A program made the translations under genes and the position numbers. The notes under the pieces are model-generated. The model had not been told where the DNA came from and searched no databases. It was given only the letters and a program-made list of their open reading frames with translations. This document shows, piece after piece, positions 9,287-19,149 of a stretch of 64,000 nucleotides of DNA. Each line of letters opens with the position of its first letter. The first letter of the stretch is position 1. Origin of the DNA: Loktanella sp. 3ANDIMAR09 (GTDB taxonomy: Bacteria; Pseudomonadota; Alphaproteobacteria; Rhodobacterales; Rhodobacteraceae); contig NZ_LJAK01000001.1 in the NCBI RefSeq assembly GCF_001420005.1, positions 248,001-312,000 on the forward strand, in the 5' to 3' direction.

Positions 9287-11115
9287 CCGTCGTCCCCTAA
9301 AAATCCGCCTGACTGACGCGCCCAGAACTGGGCATAGCGCCCTTGCTGCGCAAGCAGGCTGTCGTGCGTGCCGTCCTCGACGATGCGCCCGTTTTCCATC
9401 ACGATGATCCGGTCCATGCGCGCGATGGTCGACAGGCGGTGCGCGACGGCAATCACCGTCTTGCCGTCCATCATCGTGACCAATGCGGACTGGATCGCCG
9501 CCTCGACTTCTGAATCTAGTGCGCTGGTGGCTTCGTCCAGCACGAGGATCGGCGCATCCTTGAGAATGACGCGCGCCAGGGCGATGCGTTGCCTTTGCCC
9601 GCCGGACAATTTGACCCCGCGTTCACCCACCAGCGCGTCGTAGCCACGCCGCCCCTCGCTGTCCTGCAGCGTCAGGATGAAATCATGCGCCGCAGCCTGC
9701 CGGGCGGCGGCAATCATCGCGCCCTCGTCCGCATCGGGCCTGCCATACAGGATGTTGTCCCGCACCGACCGGTGCAACAAGGAGCTGTCTTGCTGCACCA
9801 TACCGATCGCACGCCGCAGGCTGTCTTGGGTGACGTGGCGAATATCCTGTCCGTCAATCTCGATCCGGCCCTGTTCGGCGTCATAAAACCGCAACAGCAG
9901 TTTGATCAGGCTCGATTTGCCGGCCCCGGACGCGCCAACAAGGCCGACCTTTTGCCCGGCGGGAATCGTCAGATCGATCTGGTCCAGACCGCCACCGCCC
10001 CGGCCATAGTGATGGCTCAGCCCTGTGATCTGCAATGCGCCTGCGGTCATCGCCAGCGGTTTGGCATCGGGGCTATCGACCAACCGCGTGCGCTGGCCGA
10101 TGGTTTCCAGACCCTCGGCCACGACGCCAAGGTTCTGGAACAAAGTCGAGACCGCCCACATGATCCAGCCGCTCATGCCGTTCAGGCGCAAGGTCAGCGC
10201 GGTGGCAGCCGCGACGACACCGGCACTGGCCAGCCCGTTCAGCCACAAAAACAGCGCATAGCCGACGACGCCGACGATCAGCCCGCCATTCAGCACCAGC
10301 AGGGCGATGTCCATGATGGAATAGAGCCGCATTTCACGCTGGAACGTGGTGCGCGCGCCCTCGATCGCGTCGCGGGCGTAGGCCACTTCCTTGTCGTGAT
10401 GGGCGAACATCTTGACCGAGTGAATGTTGGTGTAACTGTCGACGACGCGGCCCGTGACCACCGACCGCGCATCGGACGCGGCCTTGGACGCAGGCCCGAT
10501 GCGGCGGATCGTCCATTGCAGCAGGAACAGATAGGGCACCAGCCACAGCATCATCGGCAGGATCAGCCGCGCATCGCTGTTGCCCAGCAGGATCACCGCA
10601 CCGATCAGATAGGCCAGCGCAAAGGCAATCGCATCGAACACCTGAAAGATCGCCTCGCCCGCAGCGGGTGGCGTCTGCATGATCCGGTTCGCGATGCGCC
10701 CGGCAAAGTCGTCCTCGAACCAGCCGACGGACTGGCGCAGCACCTGCCGGTGTGCGCGCCAGCGGACCAGCGTGGTGAAATTCGGCAGGATGGTGTTGTT
10801 CAGCAACGCCACCTGTGCGCCCTGCACGATGGGGCGCAGGACCAGAATGAACAGCGCCACGACGATCAGTTCAAACCCGTGATTGTCCCAGAATGCCGCG
10901 CGCCCGGTGTCCAGCAGGTCGACAAGTCGCCCCAGATAATAGATCAACCAGACCTCGACCGCGGCGACCGCCGCCGCCAGCACAGCAGTCACCGCGAACA
11001 TCCGCCGAAATGGCCGCGCGTAGTCGCGCAGGAACGGGATCAGCCGCTGCGGCGGCTTATCCGTTTCGGTATAGGCAACATAGGGATCGACAAGACGCTC
11101 AAAGAAACGAAACAC
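9283..11115 (-). CDS. ABC exporter, fused membrane and ATPase domains (half 1)
   Basis: A 610-residue half-transporter like its neighbour: membrane domain in the first ~330 residues and an ATPase domain with GASGAGKSS, LSGGQRQRIALARVILKD (signature region) and ILVLDEATSALDSE, plus AHRLSTIARMD. It opens with FFERLVDPYVAY, an N-terminus common in Rhodobacteraceae ABC exporters of this kind. First gene of the unit that continues into the second half-transporter and the RNA methyltransferase, all leftward with 4-base overlaps. Confidence 0.9.
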
Positions 11116-11172
11116 GGGGAACAGACCTGAGATGTGATTAGGCCCTTGGTGTCTGCCCCTTTGCCCGGGGTT

Positions 11173-12318
11173 TCAAGTGGCACCGCGTAGCAGGTCGTCA
11201 CGTGTCAGTCTGAAACCAGACGCGATCCAGCGTGATTCGGCCTGTTTCAGGGCCTGCCCCAGCGCAGGCCCCTGCACGGCAGGCATGAAATCAGCGGCAC
11301 TGACCGGCAGGGTCTGATCTGCACCAAAACGGGCGCTTTGCACCGCCTTGGGGTCGATGTCCTGACCCAGTGACGCGGCAAGGATCGCCAGTTTGTCGAT
11401 CGCGATAGCAGCGCCGTGCCGATAGCCCATTTCAGCCGGGCTTGCCTGATGGCCACGCAGCGTGTCGATCATCGCCGCCTGTGCCTTGCTCAGCCTCAAA
11501 CGGTCCAGCGACCCGCCCAGCGCCGCGAGGCGTCGCAGCGGATCGGGGGACAAGCCAGCGTTCTGTTCAACATGAACAAGCACAGTCAGCACGTCAGCAG
11601 CGGCCCCGGTCAACACCCGCATCAGCGCGCCACAAGCGGCCATGCTGGCGACAGCGGGGGCCGGATCGGGCGCTGCCAACAGCTTGAGCAGTTCCTGCGT
11701 GACCCGTTCGGCGGACAGGTCATCCAAGCCGTCGGCATTCATCGCGCAGGCCGCCAGACCGTCGGCGTCAATGCCCAGCGCCGGATCACCATACCAGGCG
11801 AAAAACCGGAAAAACCGCATGATACGCAGGTAATCCTCGCGGATGCGCAGCACTGGGTCACCAACAAACCGGACCCGCCCGGCCAGCGCATCGGGCACAC
11901 CGCCCAAAGGATCGGCAATGGTGCCGTCCGGGCCTGCATAGAGCGCATTCATCGTGAAATCGCGGCGGCGGGCGTCCTGCGCCAGATCATCGGTGTAGGC
12001 GACGGTGGCATGCCGTCCGTCCGTGTCGATGTCGCGGCGAAACGTCGTGATCTCAAAGGGCGCACCATCCGCGATCACCGTGACGGTGCCGTGGGCGATT
12101 CCGGTGGGCACGACCTTTAGCCCCGCTGCCTGCGCCAGTGCCATCACCCGGTCGGGCCGGGCATCCGTCGTCAGATCCAGATCACTGACCGGTGCGCAGA
12201 TGAGCGCGTTGCGCACGCAACCCCCGACGAACCATGCCTGATGGCCTGCCTCGGTCAGCATGGTGCAGACCGCAACCGATGCGGGCGTCGTCAGCCAGGG
12301 CGCTTCCAGCCGGGTCAC
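11173..12318 (-). CDS. cca: CCA tRNA nucleotidyltransferase
   Basis: A 381-residue class II nucleotidyltransferase that adds or repairs the 3' CCA end of tRNA. It shows WFVGGCVRNAL (the G-G-x-x-R-D/N motif, about residues 29-39), SDLDLTT with metal-binding Asp residues, EITTFRRD, RRRDFTMNALY, and LRIREDYLRIMRFFRFFAWYG, the poly(A) polymerase/CCA family blocks. No C-terminal HD domain is visible. It overlaps the preceding Nudix gene by 4 bases and forms a leftward operon hslO-nudix-cca. Confidence 0.92.
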   Translation of the reverse strand: MTRLEAPWLTTPASVAVCTMLTEAGHQAWFVGGCVRNALICAPVSDLDLTTDARPDRVMALAQAAGLKVVPTGIAHGTVTVIADGAPFEITTFRRDIDTDGRHATVAYTDDLAQDARRRDFTMNALYAGPDGTIADPLGGVPDALAGRVRFVGDPVLRIREDYLRIMRFFRFFAWYGDPALGIDADGLAACAMNADGLDDLSAERVTQELLKLLAAPDPAPAVASMAACGALMRVLTGAAADVLTVLVHVEQNAGLSPDPLRRLAALGGSLDRLRLSKAQAAMIDTLRGHQASPAEMGYRHGAAIAIDKLAILAASLGQDIDPKAVQSARFGADQTLPVSAADFMPAVQGPALGQALKQAESRWIASGFRLTRDDLLRGAT

Positions 12319-12911
12319 GCGGCCATCCGGTCAGCCAGCGCGCGCAGGATCCGCCCCGTGGCACCCCAGATGTAATAGGGGCCATAGGGCACGGTGTAGT
12401 AATGCCGCCTGCTGCCCTGCCAACGGCGGCTTTGGACCAGAAAACGGGCGGGGTCGGTCACATGGGCCAATGGCACCTCGAACACTTCGGATACTTCGCC
12501 CGCTTCGGGACGCGGGGTGAAATCCCTGTCGATCATCCCGATCACGGGGGTCATGTCAAAACCGGTCACCGTCTCGTGGCTGGGCAAGGCACCCAGCACC
12601 CGCACCCCAGACCGTGGCAAACCGACCTCTTCCTCTGCCTCGCGCAGGGCGGCGGCGATTGCATCAGCGTCGTTGGCATCCAGCTTGCCACCCGGAAAGG
12701 CGATCTGCCCCGGATGGTGGCGCAAGGCCGCGGACCGTTTTGTAAGGATCACGGTCCCACGGGCCGGCCGCACGGCGATCAGCACGGCAGCCGGTCGCAA
12801 TGTGCGGCCCGCCGGTCGCATCACATCGGGATTCAGGTCGTAATCGGTGGATGGCCGGCCCGGACGGGCCAGCGCATCCATCAGACGTGATTCCAGATCA
12901 GGCGTCGCCAT
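12315..12911 (-). CDS. CoA pyrophosphatase (Nudix hydrolase)
   Basis: A 198-residue Nudix protein of the CoA-hydrolase type. It has ILTKRSAALRHHPGQIAFPGG, the hallmark preceding the Nudix box in CoA pyrophosphatases (motif UPF0035), followed by a Nudix box with the LREAEEEVGLP helix. Such enzymes cleave CoA or its derivatives to 4'-phosphopantetheine and 3',5'-ADP. ATG 12911 (MATPDLESRLMD) is chosen over longer frames because it places the start inside the end of hslO (14-base overlap), matching the tight packing; upstream residues look like out-of-frame hslO. Confidence 0.85.
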   Translation of the reverse strand: MATPDLESRLMDALARPGRPSTDYDLNPDVMRPAGRTLRPAAVLIAVRPARGTVILTKRSAALRHHPGQIAFPGGKLDANDADAIAAALREAEEEVGLPRSGVRVLGALPSHETVTGFDMTPVIGMIDRDFTPRPEAGEVSEVFEVPLAHVTDPARFLVQSRRWQGSRRHYYTVPYGPYYIWGATGRILRALADRMAA

Positions 12912-13896
12912 CGGTTTTTTCGGCCTCGAACCCCAGCGTATCGGGCTGGAATTCGTAATGCGCGCCGCAAAACTGGCAGTCGGCGGTGACGATGCCATCG
13001 TCGGTGGTCATGGTGCCGATGTCCTTGGCCGAATAGATCGACAGGCTTTGGCGGACGCGGTCAGCCGAACAGGTGCAACCGAACGTGATGGGCTGGGCGT
13101 CATAGACGCGCGGTGCCTCTTCGTGAAACAGACGCACCAGCAGGTCTGTGGGCGCAACCGATGGCCCGATCAGTTCCAGATCGTCCACCGTATCGAGCAA
13201 GACATTCGCACGGCGCCAGTTTTCGCCCTCGTCATCCGTCAGGATATCCTCTGCTGCCAGCAACCCGCCCTCGCCGCTGCCGCCTTCACCGCTGGCAAAG
13301 GGGGACGCCTTGGGCATGTGTTGCAGCATGACGCCGCCGGCACGCCAGCGCGCGCCCTGACCTGCGTTCTGGTTCAGGCCAAATGACAGCGAAAACCGCG
13401 TCGGAATCTGTTCGGACTGGGCAAAATACGTCTCGGCGCAGGCGGACAGGCTGGTTCCGGTCAGAGGCGTGATCCCCTGGTAGGGGGCCATGCCGCTGCC
13501 CTGATCGATCAGAATGGCGAAATAACCGTCGCCGACCTGCGAAAACGGGTCTGCATGGGCATCCAGCAAATCCGCGTCATATCCGGCGTAGGCCCGCATC
13601 CGGGCGGGTTCGCCGTCCTCGGTCGGGCCATAGTAATCGGTGGCGATCAGGCGGGCGGCACCTGATGACCGCACCTGCAACGACAGCTTCCATTCCAGTT
13701 TCATCGTCTGACCGATCAACGCGGTCAGCAGGGCCATTTCGGCAACCAATGCCTCGATCACCGGAGGATAGTCGTGCTGTTTCAGGACCGCGTCCAGAAC
13801 ACCGTCCAGGCGCGCAACGCGGCCCCGGATGTCGGACGCATCCAGCGTGAATGGCAGAACGGTGTCGTCCCAGGCGATCTGAGAGCCTAAGGTCAT
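12898..13896 (-). CDS. hslO: Redox-regulated chaperone Hsp33
   Basis: A 332-residue Hsp33. The C-terminal zinc switch is intact: CTC in GCTCSADRVR and, about 30 residues later, CQFC in ADCQFCGAHYEF. Oxidation of these four Cys releases zinc and activates holdase activity in the cytoplasm. ATG 13896 (MTLGSQIAWDD) follows aggaaag and is preferred over a codon 30 bases upstream. First gene of hslO-nudix-cca; it diverges from a second Nudix gene with only 76 bases between the starts. Confidence 0.93.
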   Translation of the reverse strand: MTLGSQIAWDDTVLPFTLDASDIRGRVARLDGVLDAVLKQHDYPPVIEALVAEMALLTALIGQTMKLEWKLSLQVRSSGAARLIATDYYGPTEDGEPARMRAYAGYDADLLDAHADPFSQVGDGYFAILIDQGSGMAPYQGITPLTGTSLSACAETYFAQSEQIPTRFSLSFGLNQNAGQGARWRAGGVMLQHMPKASPFASGEGGSGEGGLLAAEDILTDDEGENWRRANVLLDTVDDLELIGPSVAPTDLLVRLFHEEAPRVYDAQPITFGCTCSADRVRQSLSIYSAKDIGTMTTDDGIVTADCQFCGAHYEFQPDTLGFEAEKTDGDA

Positions 13897-13972
13897 GGGC
13901 TTTCCTAACTTGTGCGGAATTGGCATATCGGGTCCATATAGTCACGGCAAGCAATGGTCCAAGGGGGCGACG

Positions 13973-14407
13973 ATGATCCGCAGATACGGGACACCCCCGA
14001 AACATAACGTGCGCTATGGTCTGCGCCCCGGTGCCTATGTGATCTTGCCGCGCGACGGGATGCTGTTGCTGACCTGGCAGGGCGACCCGCATAACGAATT
14101 GCAACTGCCCGGCGGCGGCATCGATCCGGGCGAAACCCCCATTCAGGCATTGCACCGCGAGGTGTTCGAGGAAACTGGCTGGCGCATCGCCAAACCCCGC
14201 CGTCTGGGGGCGTTTCGCCGGTTCACATGGATGCCCGAATACAAACGCCACGCGGAAAAACTGTGTCATATCTTCGTGGCGCGCCCGACCTTGCGGATCG
14301 GCAACCCGGTCGAACCCGACCACACCGCCGTCTGGGTCAGCCCCAGCGACGCGCTGGGGATGCTGGCAAACGACGGGGATGCCGCGTTTTTGCGGGATGT
14401 CATCTGA
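13973..14407 (+). CDS. Nudix hydrolase
   Basis: A 144-residue single-domain Nudix protein. The box is complete: [21 protein letters not shown] then TGW. Substrate class cannot be read from the box alone; the preceding [18 protein letters not shown] and a basic N-terminus ([22 protein letters not shown]) resemble small housekeeping Nudix enzymes of Rhodobacteraceae. ATG 13973 follows aagggggcgacg. It is divergent from hslO and ends 82 bases before argG, in the same direction. Confidence 0.8.
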   Translation: MIRRYGTPPKHNVRYGLRPGAYVILPRDGMLLLTWQGDPHNELQLPGGGIDPGETPIQALHREVFEETGWRIAKPRRLGAFRRFTWMPEYKRHAEKLCHIFVARPTLRIGNPVEPDHTAVWVSPSDALGMLANDGDAAFLRDVI

Positions 14408-14489
14408 CCGGGCACGGCGCAAACCTTGCCCCGCCCCCCAAATCGCAGTATCGCGCTGGACCAACGCTCACGTTGCAAAGGCCCTTACC

Positions 14490-15710
14490 ATGACCGCGCC
14501 CAAGAAAGTCGTCCTCGCCTATTCCGGCGGTCTGGACACATCGATCATCCTCAAATGGCTGAAAACCGAATACGGCTGCGAGGTCGTGACCTTTACCGCT
14601 GACCTCGGTCAGGGTGAGGAACTGGAACCCGCCCGCAAGAAGGCCGAGGATATGGGTGCCTCCAGCATCTATATCGAGGACCTGCGCGAAGAATTCGTGC
14701 GCGATTTCGTGTTCCCGATGTTCCGCGCCAATGCCGAATACGAGGGGCTGTATCTGCTGGGCACATCCATCGCGCGCCCGCTGATTTCAAAGCGTCTGGT
14801 CGAGATTGCAGCGGCCGAAGGTGCCGATGCCGTGGCCCACGGTGCAACCGGCAAGGGCAACGATCAGGTGCGGTTCGAAATCGCGGCCTACGCCCTGAAC
14901 CCCGATATCAAGGTCATCGCCCCCTGGCGCGAATGGGACCTGACAAGCCGCACCAAGCTGCTGGAATTTGCCGAAGCGCACCAGATTCCTGTCGCCAAGG
15001 ACAAGCGCGGCGAGGCGCCGTTCAGCGTGGATGCCAACCTGCTGCACACCTCGTCCGAGGGCAAGGTGCTGGAGGACCCCGCGATCGAGGCCCCCGATTA
15101 CGTCTATCAGCGCACCGTCGCACCAGAGGACGCCCCTGACACGCCCGAAATGGTGGAAATCACCTTTGAGCGTGGCGATGCGGTCGCGATCAACGGCGAG
15201 GCAATGTCCCCCGCCACGATCCTGACCAAGCTGAACGAATTGGGCGGCAAGCATGGCGTGGGTCGTCTCGACCTGGTGGAAAACCGGTTCGTCGGCATGA
15301 AATCCCGCGGTATCTACGAAACCCCGGGCGGCACCATCCTGCTGGAGGCCCACCGCGGCATCGAACAGATCACACTGGACAGCGGTGCGGGCCACCTCAA
15401 GGACAGCATCATGCCCCGCTACGCAGAGCTGATCTACAACGGGTTCTGGTTCTCGCCAGAGCGTGAAATGCTGCAAGCGCTGATCGACAAGAGCCAGGAA
15501 CACGTGCAGGGCACCGTCCGCGTGAAACTGTACAAGGGTTCGGTCAACACCGTCGCCCGCTGGTCCGATGCCTCGCTTTATTCAGAGGCGCATGTGACGT
15601 TCGAGGACGACGCCGGTGCCTATGACCAGACTGATGCGCAGGGTTTCATCCAGCTGAACGCACTGCGTCTGAAACTGCTCGCTGCACGCGCACGACGGTT
15701 GAAAAAGTAG
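14490..15710 (+). CDS. argG: Argininosuccinate synthase
   Basis: A 406-residue argininosuccinate synthetase, joining citrulline and aspartate with ATP in arginine synthesis. [18 protein letters not shown] is the pyrophosphatase-type ATP loop at the N-terminus; [14 protein letters not shown] and [11 protein letters not shown] are further family blocks. Start ATG 14490 gives [14 protein letters not shown], the family's usual N-terminus; a longer frame reaching into the Nudix gene is rejected. It stands alone and is followed by a strong hairpin. Confidence 0.97.
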   Translation: MTAPKKVVLAYSGGLDTSIILKWLKTEYGCEVVTFTADLGQGEELEPARKKAEDMGASSIYIEDLREEFVRDFVFPMFRANAEYEGLYLLGTSIARPLISKRLVEIAAAEGADAVAHGATGKGNDQVRFEIAAYALNPDIKVIAPWREWDLTSRTKLLEFAEAHQIPVAKDKRGEAPFSVDANLLHTSSEGKVLEDPAIEAPDYVYQRTVAPEDAPDTPEMVEITFERGDAVAINGEAMSPATILTKLNELGGKHGVGRLDLVENRFVGMKSRGIYETPGGTILLEAHRGIEQITLDSGAGHLKDSIMPRYAELIYNGFWFSPEREMLQALIDKSQEHVQGTVRVKLYKGSVNTVARWSDASLYSEAHVTFEDDAGAYDQTDAQGFIQLNALRLKLLAARARRLKK

Positions 15711-15720
15711 AACGAAACAA

Positions 15721-15746
15721 CCCGCCCCGGTTCGCACCGGGGCGGG
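15721..15746. terminator. Perfect 11-bp GC hairpin downstream of argG
   Basis: CCCGCCCCGGT and its exact complement ACCGGGGCGGG enclose a TCGC loop, 10 bases after the argG stop. On the plus strand it is followed by cttaaaaaatt rather than a T-tract; on the minus strand ttgttt follows. It may stop transcription in both directions, with the sulfotransferase-like gene ending 160 bases further on the opposite strand. Confidence 0.6.
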
Positions 15747-15907
15747 CTTAAAAAATTACTCGTTAACGCCGGGCCTGGCGATACTGGTTAAAACAATACT
15801 CACTATCCTGCCCGGATATCTGAAACATTTCAGGTCGCATGCAACCGTGGCGACCATTCGTGAACAGCCACGAGGCGCATCCGGGCAAAGTTTCAGGGGC
15901 AGACAAA

Positions 15908-16606
15908 TTATTTCAGTCGACGGGAAAACAGCCTGTCGTAATGAGGCATTGCGCGGGCTGCGAGGGCTGCTGCATCGCCCGTCAGGTCCGGCAAGGCCTG
16001 CTCTGCCGCGGCAAACCCGGTGCTGGCATGAACCGCACCATACCAATGCGGGGCCCATGCGCCGTCATCAGGGTGGCCGCCTGCGGGCCAGGACCGCATC
16101 GCAGGATCAAAATCCAGACCGATCGCGCCACACAATTTGCGCAACATGGATTCGGGATCTGCCCGGATATCGGCACTGTCGATAACGATCCCGCCAATCC
16201 GGTCGAACAAGGCCGTCTGCGCGGCAAACCCGATATCGTCATCCGTGGCGCTGTCGCGTTTTGCGCCGTAGCTGGCGACGACCCGCGCGGGATGGCGGAT
16301 CAGGTGAACATTCACGCAATCCGACACCCAGTCCAACGGCATCCCGTCCATGTGATGCGGCATGTGTTTCATGTAGAAATGGGGCTTGTTATCCGGGATC
16401 GGCCCGGCGCAGCGCGCAGCAACACGGGCCGGATCGGTTTCATGCGCCGCCAGAATGACATCGCGCATCGGATGGTCCGCCCCCGTCCGCGCGAGGTAGG
16501 GCGCATAGAATGGTTCATCCCAGACCGCGAAATCCGGCCGGGCACCAAAGCTGTACATCATTGCCGTCGACAGGTTGCGCGGCCCGGACCACATCGCGAT
16601 TTTCAT
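15908..16606 (-). CDS. Sulfotransferase-like P-loop protein
   Basis: A 232-residue protein with an N-terminal P-loop-like WSGPRNLSTAMMYSF, reminiscent of the 5'-phosphosulfate loop of PAPS sulfotransferases. VNVHLIRHPARVVASY at about residues 98-113 resembles the 3'-phosphate-binding segment (RxPxxxxxSx). Sulfotransferases move a sulfuryl group from PAPS; whether this one does so is unproven. It overlaps the aminotransferase gene by 4 bases, so the two are translationally coupled. Some plant and algal proteins are recalled to combine such a P-loop domain with the same aminotransferase fold. Confidence 0.65.
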   Translation of the reverse strand: MKIAMWSGPRNLSTAMMYSFGARPDFAVWDEPFYAPYLARTGADHPMRDVILAAHETDPARVAARCAGPIPDNKPHFYMKHMPHHMDGMPLDWVSDCVNVHLIRHPARVVASYGAKRDSATDDDIGFAAQTALFDRIGGIVIDSADIRADPESMLRKLCGAIGLDFDPAMRSWPAGGHPDDGAWAPHWYGAVHASTGFAAAEQALPDLTGDAAALAARAMPHYDRLFSRRLK

Positions 16607-17505
16607 GCCGCCGCCACCAGTGCCTTGTACAACCCCCTGATCCGTGTCGTCACCGGGCCCAGCTGCCCGCTGCCGATCACCCGCCCGTCGATCATGCCAA
16701 CGGGCGTCTGCGCACCAAAGGTACCCGTCAGGAACGCCTCGTCCGCGCCATAGGTGTCCACCAGCGAATAATTGCGTTCAAACACCGGAATGCCATCCGC
16801 CCGGCACACGTCGATCACCTTTTGCCGGGTGATGCCGTTCATGCAGTAATCACCGGTGCTGGTCCAAACCGCCCCCTTGCGCACGATAAAGAAATTGCAG
16901 GCGTTGGTGGTGTTCACGAAACCATGCACATCCAGCATCAGCGCTTCGTCCGCGCCCGCCTTTTGTGCCGCGATGCAGGCCAGAATGCAGTTCAGCTTGG
17001 AATGGCTGTTCAGCTTGGGGTCCTGGGTCATTGGCAGACCGCGTTGGTGCGGCACCGTCGCCAGATTGATCGGGCGCGGGATGGACGGTTTGGAATGTTC
17101 CATGATGATGACCATGGTCGGACCCGACTGCGACAGCGACGGGTGCTGGAACGGGCGCACCTTGACCCCGCGCGTGATCATCAGCCGTGCGTGCGCGTCG
17201 GTGGTCATGGCGTTGGCGCGGCGCGTGTCCTCGAGTGCGGCAATCACGCCGGCACGGTCCATCCCGATATCCAGATCAATCGCCTTTGCGGCCTCGAACA
17301 GGCGGTCCAGATGATCGTCCAGAAAGGCCCAGCGCCCGTCATAAAGGCGCAAACCTTCCCAGATACCGTCACCCAGCATGAAACCGCTGTCATAGACGCT
17401 GACCGTGGCCTCGGCCTTGGGCCTCAGATGGCCATCGACCCAGATCAGGATGTCATTGTTGCGCAGATCCTCTTCGGATTGATGGGTCGACACCTCGGGG
17501 GGCAT
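16603..17505 (-). CDS. Class IV aminotransferase (branched-chain / D-amino acid type)
   Basis: A 300-residue PLP fold-type IV enzyme. It shows ILIWVDGHLRPKAEATVSVYDSGF at the N-terminus, the probable PLP lysine in NSHSKLNCILA, EALMLDVHGFVNTTNACNFF for the phosphate-binding strand, and GITRQKVIDVC. These support a BCAT or D-amino acid aminotransferase-like activity; substrate side is not resolved. ATG 17505 (MPPEV) was chosen because ggaaggaa lies just upstream, while the ATG five codons earlier has no ribosome site. It is followed by the overlapping sulfotransferase-like gene and diverges from msrA. Confidence 0.85.
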   Translation of the reverse strand: MPPEVSTHQSEEDLRNNDILIWVDGHLRPKAEATVSVYDSGFMLGDGIWEGLRLYDGRWAFLDDHLDRLFEAAKAIDLDIGMDRAGVIAALEDTRRANAMTTDAHARLMITRGVKVRPFQHPSLSQSGPTMVIIMEHSKPSIPRPINLATVPHQRGLPMTQDPKLNSHSKLNCILACIAAQKAGADEALMLDVHGFVNTTNACNFFIVRKGAVWTSTGDYCMNGITRQKVIDVCRADGIPVFERNYSLVDTYGADEAFLTGTFGAQTPVGMIDGRVIGSGQLGPVTTRIRGLYKALVAAA

Positions 17506-17545
17506 TGAAATTCCTTCCATTTTTTAGCGACGCTAGGCCGATCTT

Positions 17546-17568
17546 TCACACGGGTAAAGACCGCGTGA
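17546..17568. promoter_or_regulatory. Imperfect inverted repeat in the aminotransferase/msrA divergent region
   Basis: TCACACGG and CCGCGTGA, seven of eight positions complementary, are separated by seven bases. The element lies 41 bases from the aminotransferase start and 73 bases from the msrA start, where an operator could affect either gene. No T-tract is next to it. Confidence 0.25.
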
Positions 17569-17640
17569 GGACGCAGCGACAGCATTGCGCAGGGACTGTG
17601 CGCCGTTGCACGGTCGGGCGACTTTGCGAGGGGGAAAGTA

Positions 17641-18276
17641 ATGTTCAAACGTCTGATCACCGCCGTGATCTGTGCACTGGGTCTGACGACCGGGGCACAG
17701 GCGCAGGCGACGCATACCGCCATCGTTGCCGGTGGCTGTTTCTGGTGTGTCGAGGCTGATTTCGAAAAGGTGCGCGGTGTCGGTGATGTCGTGTCAGGCT
17801 ACACCGGCGGCACGACGGCGAACCCGACCTATAATGCTGTCGTACGTGGCGGGACCGGCCACTACGAGGCGGTATTCATCCCGTTCGACCCGAATGTGAT
17901 CAGCTACCGCGAAATCATCGACCTGTTCTTGCGCAGCATCGACCCGCTGGATGCCGGTGGGCAATTCTGCGACCGTGGCGACAGCTATCGCAGCGCCATA
18001 TTTGCGCTGAACCAGCAACAGGCGAACGAGGCGACGGCAGCGATCAACGCAGCCCAGCGCCAGTTGCACCGACAGATCGTCACGCCTGTTCTGCCCGCCA
18101 GCACGTTTTATCGCGCCGAGGCCTATCATCAGGACTACTACAAGAGCGAAGGCCTCAAGATCACGCGCGGCGGCGTGAAAACCAAGATGGGAGCCTATGA
18201 ATATTATCGCCGGGGCTGCGGCCGCGATGCGCGCGTGGCGCAGATCTGGGGCGCGGATGCGCCCTTTGTCCACTAG
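17641..18276 (+). CDS. msrA: Peptide-methionine (S)-S-oxide reductase, exported
   Basis: A 211-residue MsrA that reduces methionine-S-sulfoxide in proteins. The active-site motif GGCFWC places the catalytic Cys at 33. YTGGTTANPTYNAVVRGGTGHYE and HQDYY are further family blocks. It begins with a Sec-type signal peptide (FKRLITAVICALGLTTGAQAQA), so this copy works in the periplasm rather than the cytoplasm. A later Cys in RRGCGRDARV may be the recycling residue. Its stop overlaps the stop of the PfkB gene by 4 bases. Confidence 0.93.
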   Translation: MFKRLITAVICALGLTTGAQAQATHTAIVAGGCFWCVEADFEKVRGVGDVVSGYTGGTTANPTYNAVVRGGTGHYEAVFIPFDPNVISYREIIDLFLRSIDPLDAGGQFCDRGDSYRSAIFALNQQQANEATAAINAAQRQLHRQIVTPVLPASTFYRAEAYHQDYYKSEGLKITRGGVKTKMGAYEYYRRGCGRDARVAQIWGADAPFVH

Positions 18277-19148
18277 CTGCCGTCAAGCATCATATCCTGG
18301 ACCTCCTTGAGGTCCGGGATCACGTCCGCGGTGCCGTGGCGTTGCACCATCAGCGCACCGGCCCGCATCGCGACACCGATCGCCTGCGCCATGGGCTGCC
18401 CGCGATCCAGTCCGGCCAGTGTGTAGCCGGTAAACGTGTCGCCGGCCCCGGTGGTATCGACCGGATCGACCGGGATCGCGTCAAAATGCTGTTTGCCCGC
18501 GCGACTGTACCAATCGGCCCCGTCCGCCCCCAGGGTAACGATCACGTCGGCCACGCCCAGCGCATCCGGCGTCAGGCCCGTCACATCCTGTAGCTGCTGC
18601 GCCTCGACCGCGTTCAGAAACAACAGATCCAGCGCCGGCAGAACCGCCTGCACGCGGTCCGCATCAAAGGGTGCGGCCGCATAAGCGATGCGCAACCCCA
18701 TCTTGCGCCCCAGTTCGGCGGCGGTGCGTTGCAGGTTGGTTTCGTTCTGGATCAGCAGCCAGTCGCCTGTTTCCGCCTCGGACAGGGCTTCTTGCAGGAT
18801 GGACTGCGGAATGACCTCGTTGGCACCGGGGGACAGGACGATCATGTTTTCACCCTGAAGATCGACAACAATCAGCGCCTGCGTGGTATCCGCATCGACC
18901 CGCGCAATGAACCGCGTGTCGACCCCGTATTCCATCAGCCTGTCGACGCACCATTCACCATCGTCACCCACAGCACCGATGTGATGCACGGTGGCGCCTG
19001 CGCGGGCACCGGCGACAGACATGTTCGTGCCCTTGCCGCCGAGAAACAACGCGTGATCGGTGGCCGACAGTGTTTCGCCCGCCTGCGGGATATGCGGCAC
19101 CGCATAGACGTGATCCGCGTTGATTGATCCCAGGTTCCAAATAGCCAT
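18273..19148 (-). CDS. PfkB-family carbohydrate kinase (ribokinase-like)
   Basis: A 291-residue ribokinase-fold enzyme. GGKGTNMSVAGARAGA is the first PfkB signature and DTTGAGDTFTGYTLAGL the second, with the catalytic Asp in GAGD. It phosphorylates a sugar or nucleoside hydroxyl with ATP; the arrangement of N-terminal motifs (NLGSINADHVY) points to ribokinase rather than fructokinase, but no pentose genes are next to it. ATG 19148 starts one base after the maeB stop, so it is downstream of maeB in one unit. Confidence 0.85.
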   Translation of the reverse strand: MAIWNLGSINADHVYAVPHIPQAGETLSATDHALFLGGKGTNMSVAGARAGATVHHIGAVGDDGEWCVDRLMEYGVDTRFIARVDADTTQALIVVDLQGENMIVLSPGANEVIPQSILQEALSEAETGDWLLIQNETNLQRTAAELGRKMGLRIAYAAAPFDADRVQAVLPALDLLFLNAVEAQQLQDVTGLTPDALGVADVIVTLGADGADWYSRAGKQHFDAIPVDPVDTTGAGDTFTGYTLAGLDRGQPMAQAIGVAMRAGALMVQRHGTADVIPDLKEVQDMMLDGS

Positions 19149-19149
19149 G

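Noticed and set aside
9589-11130. Long open frame of 513 codons on the plus strand
   Set aside because: It lies antisense to a complete ABC exporter gene; its sequence is low in hydrophobic clusters and rich in Gln, His and Arg, the usual shadow in high-G+C DNA.
15747-15907. Small gene or non-coding RNA between argG and the sulfotransferase-like gene
   Set aside because: No open frame with a ribosome site and no tRNA-like fold or T-tract; only the hairpin next to argG is clear.
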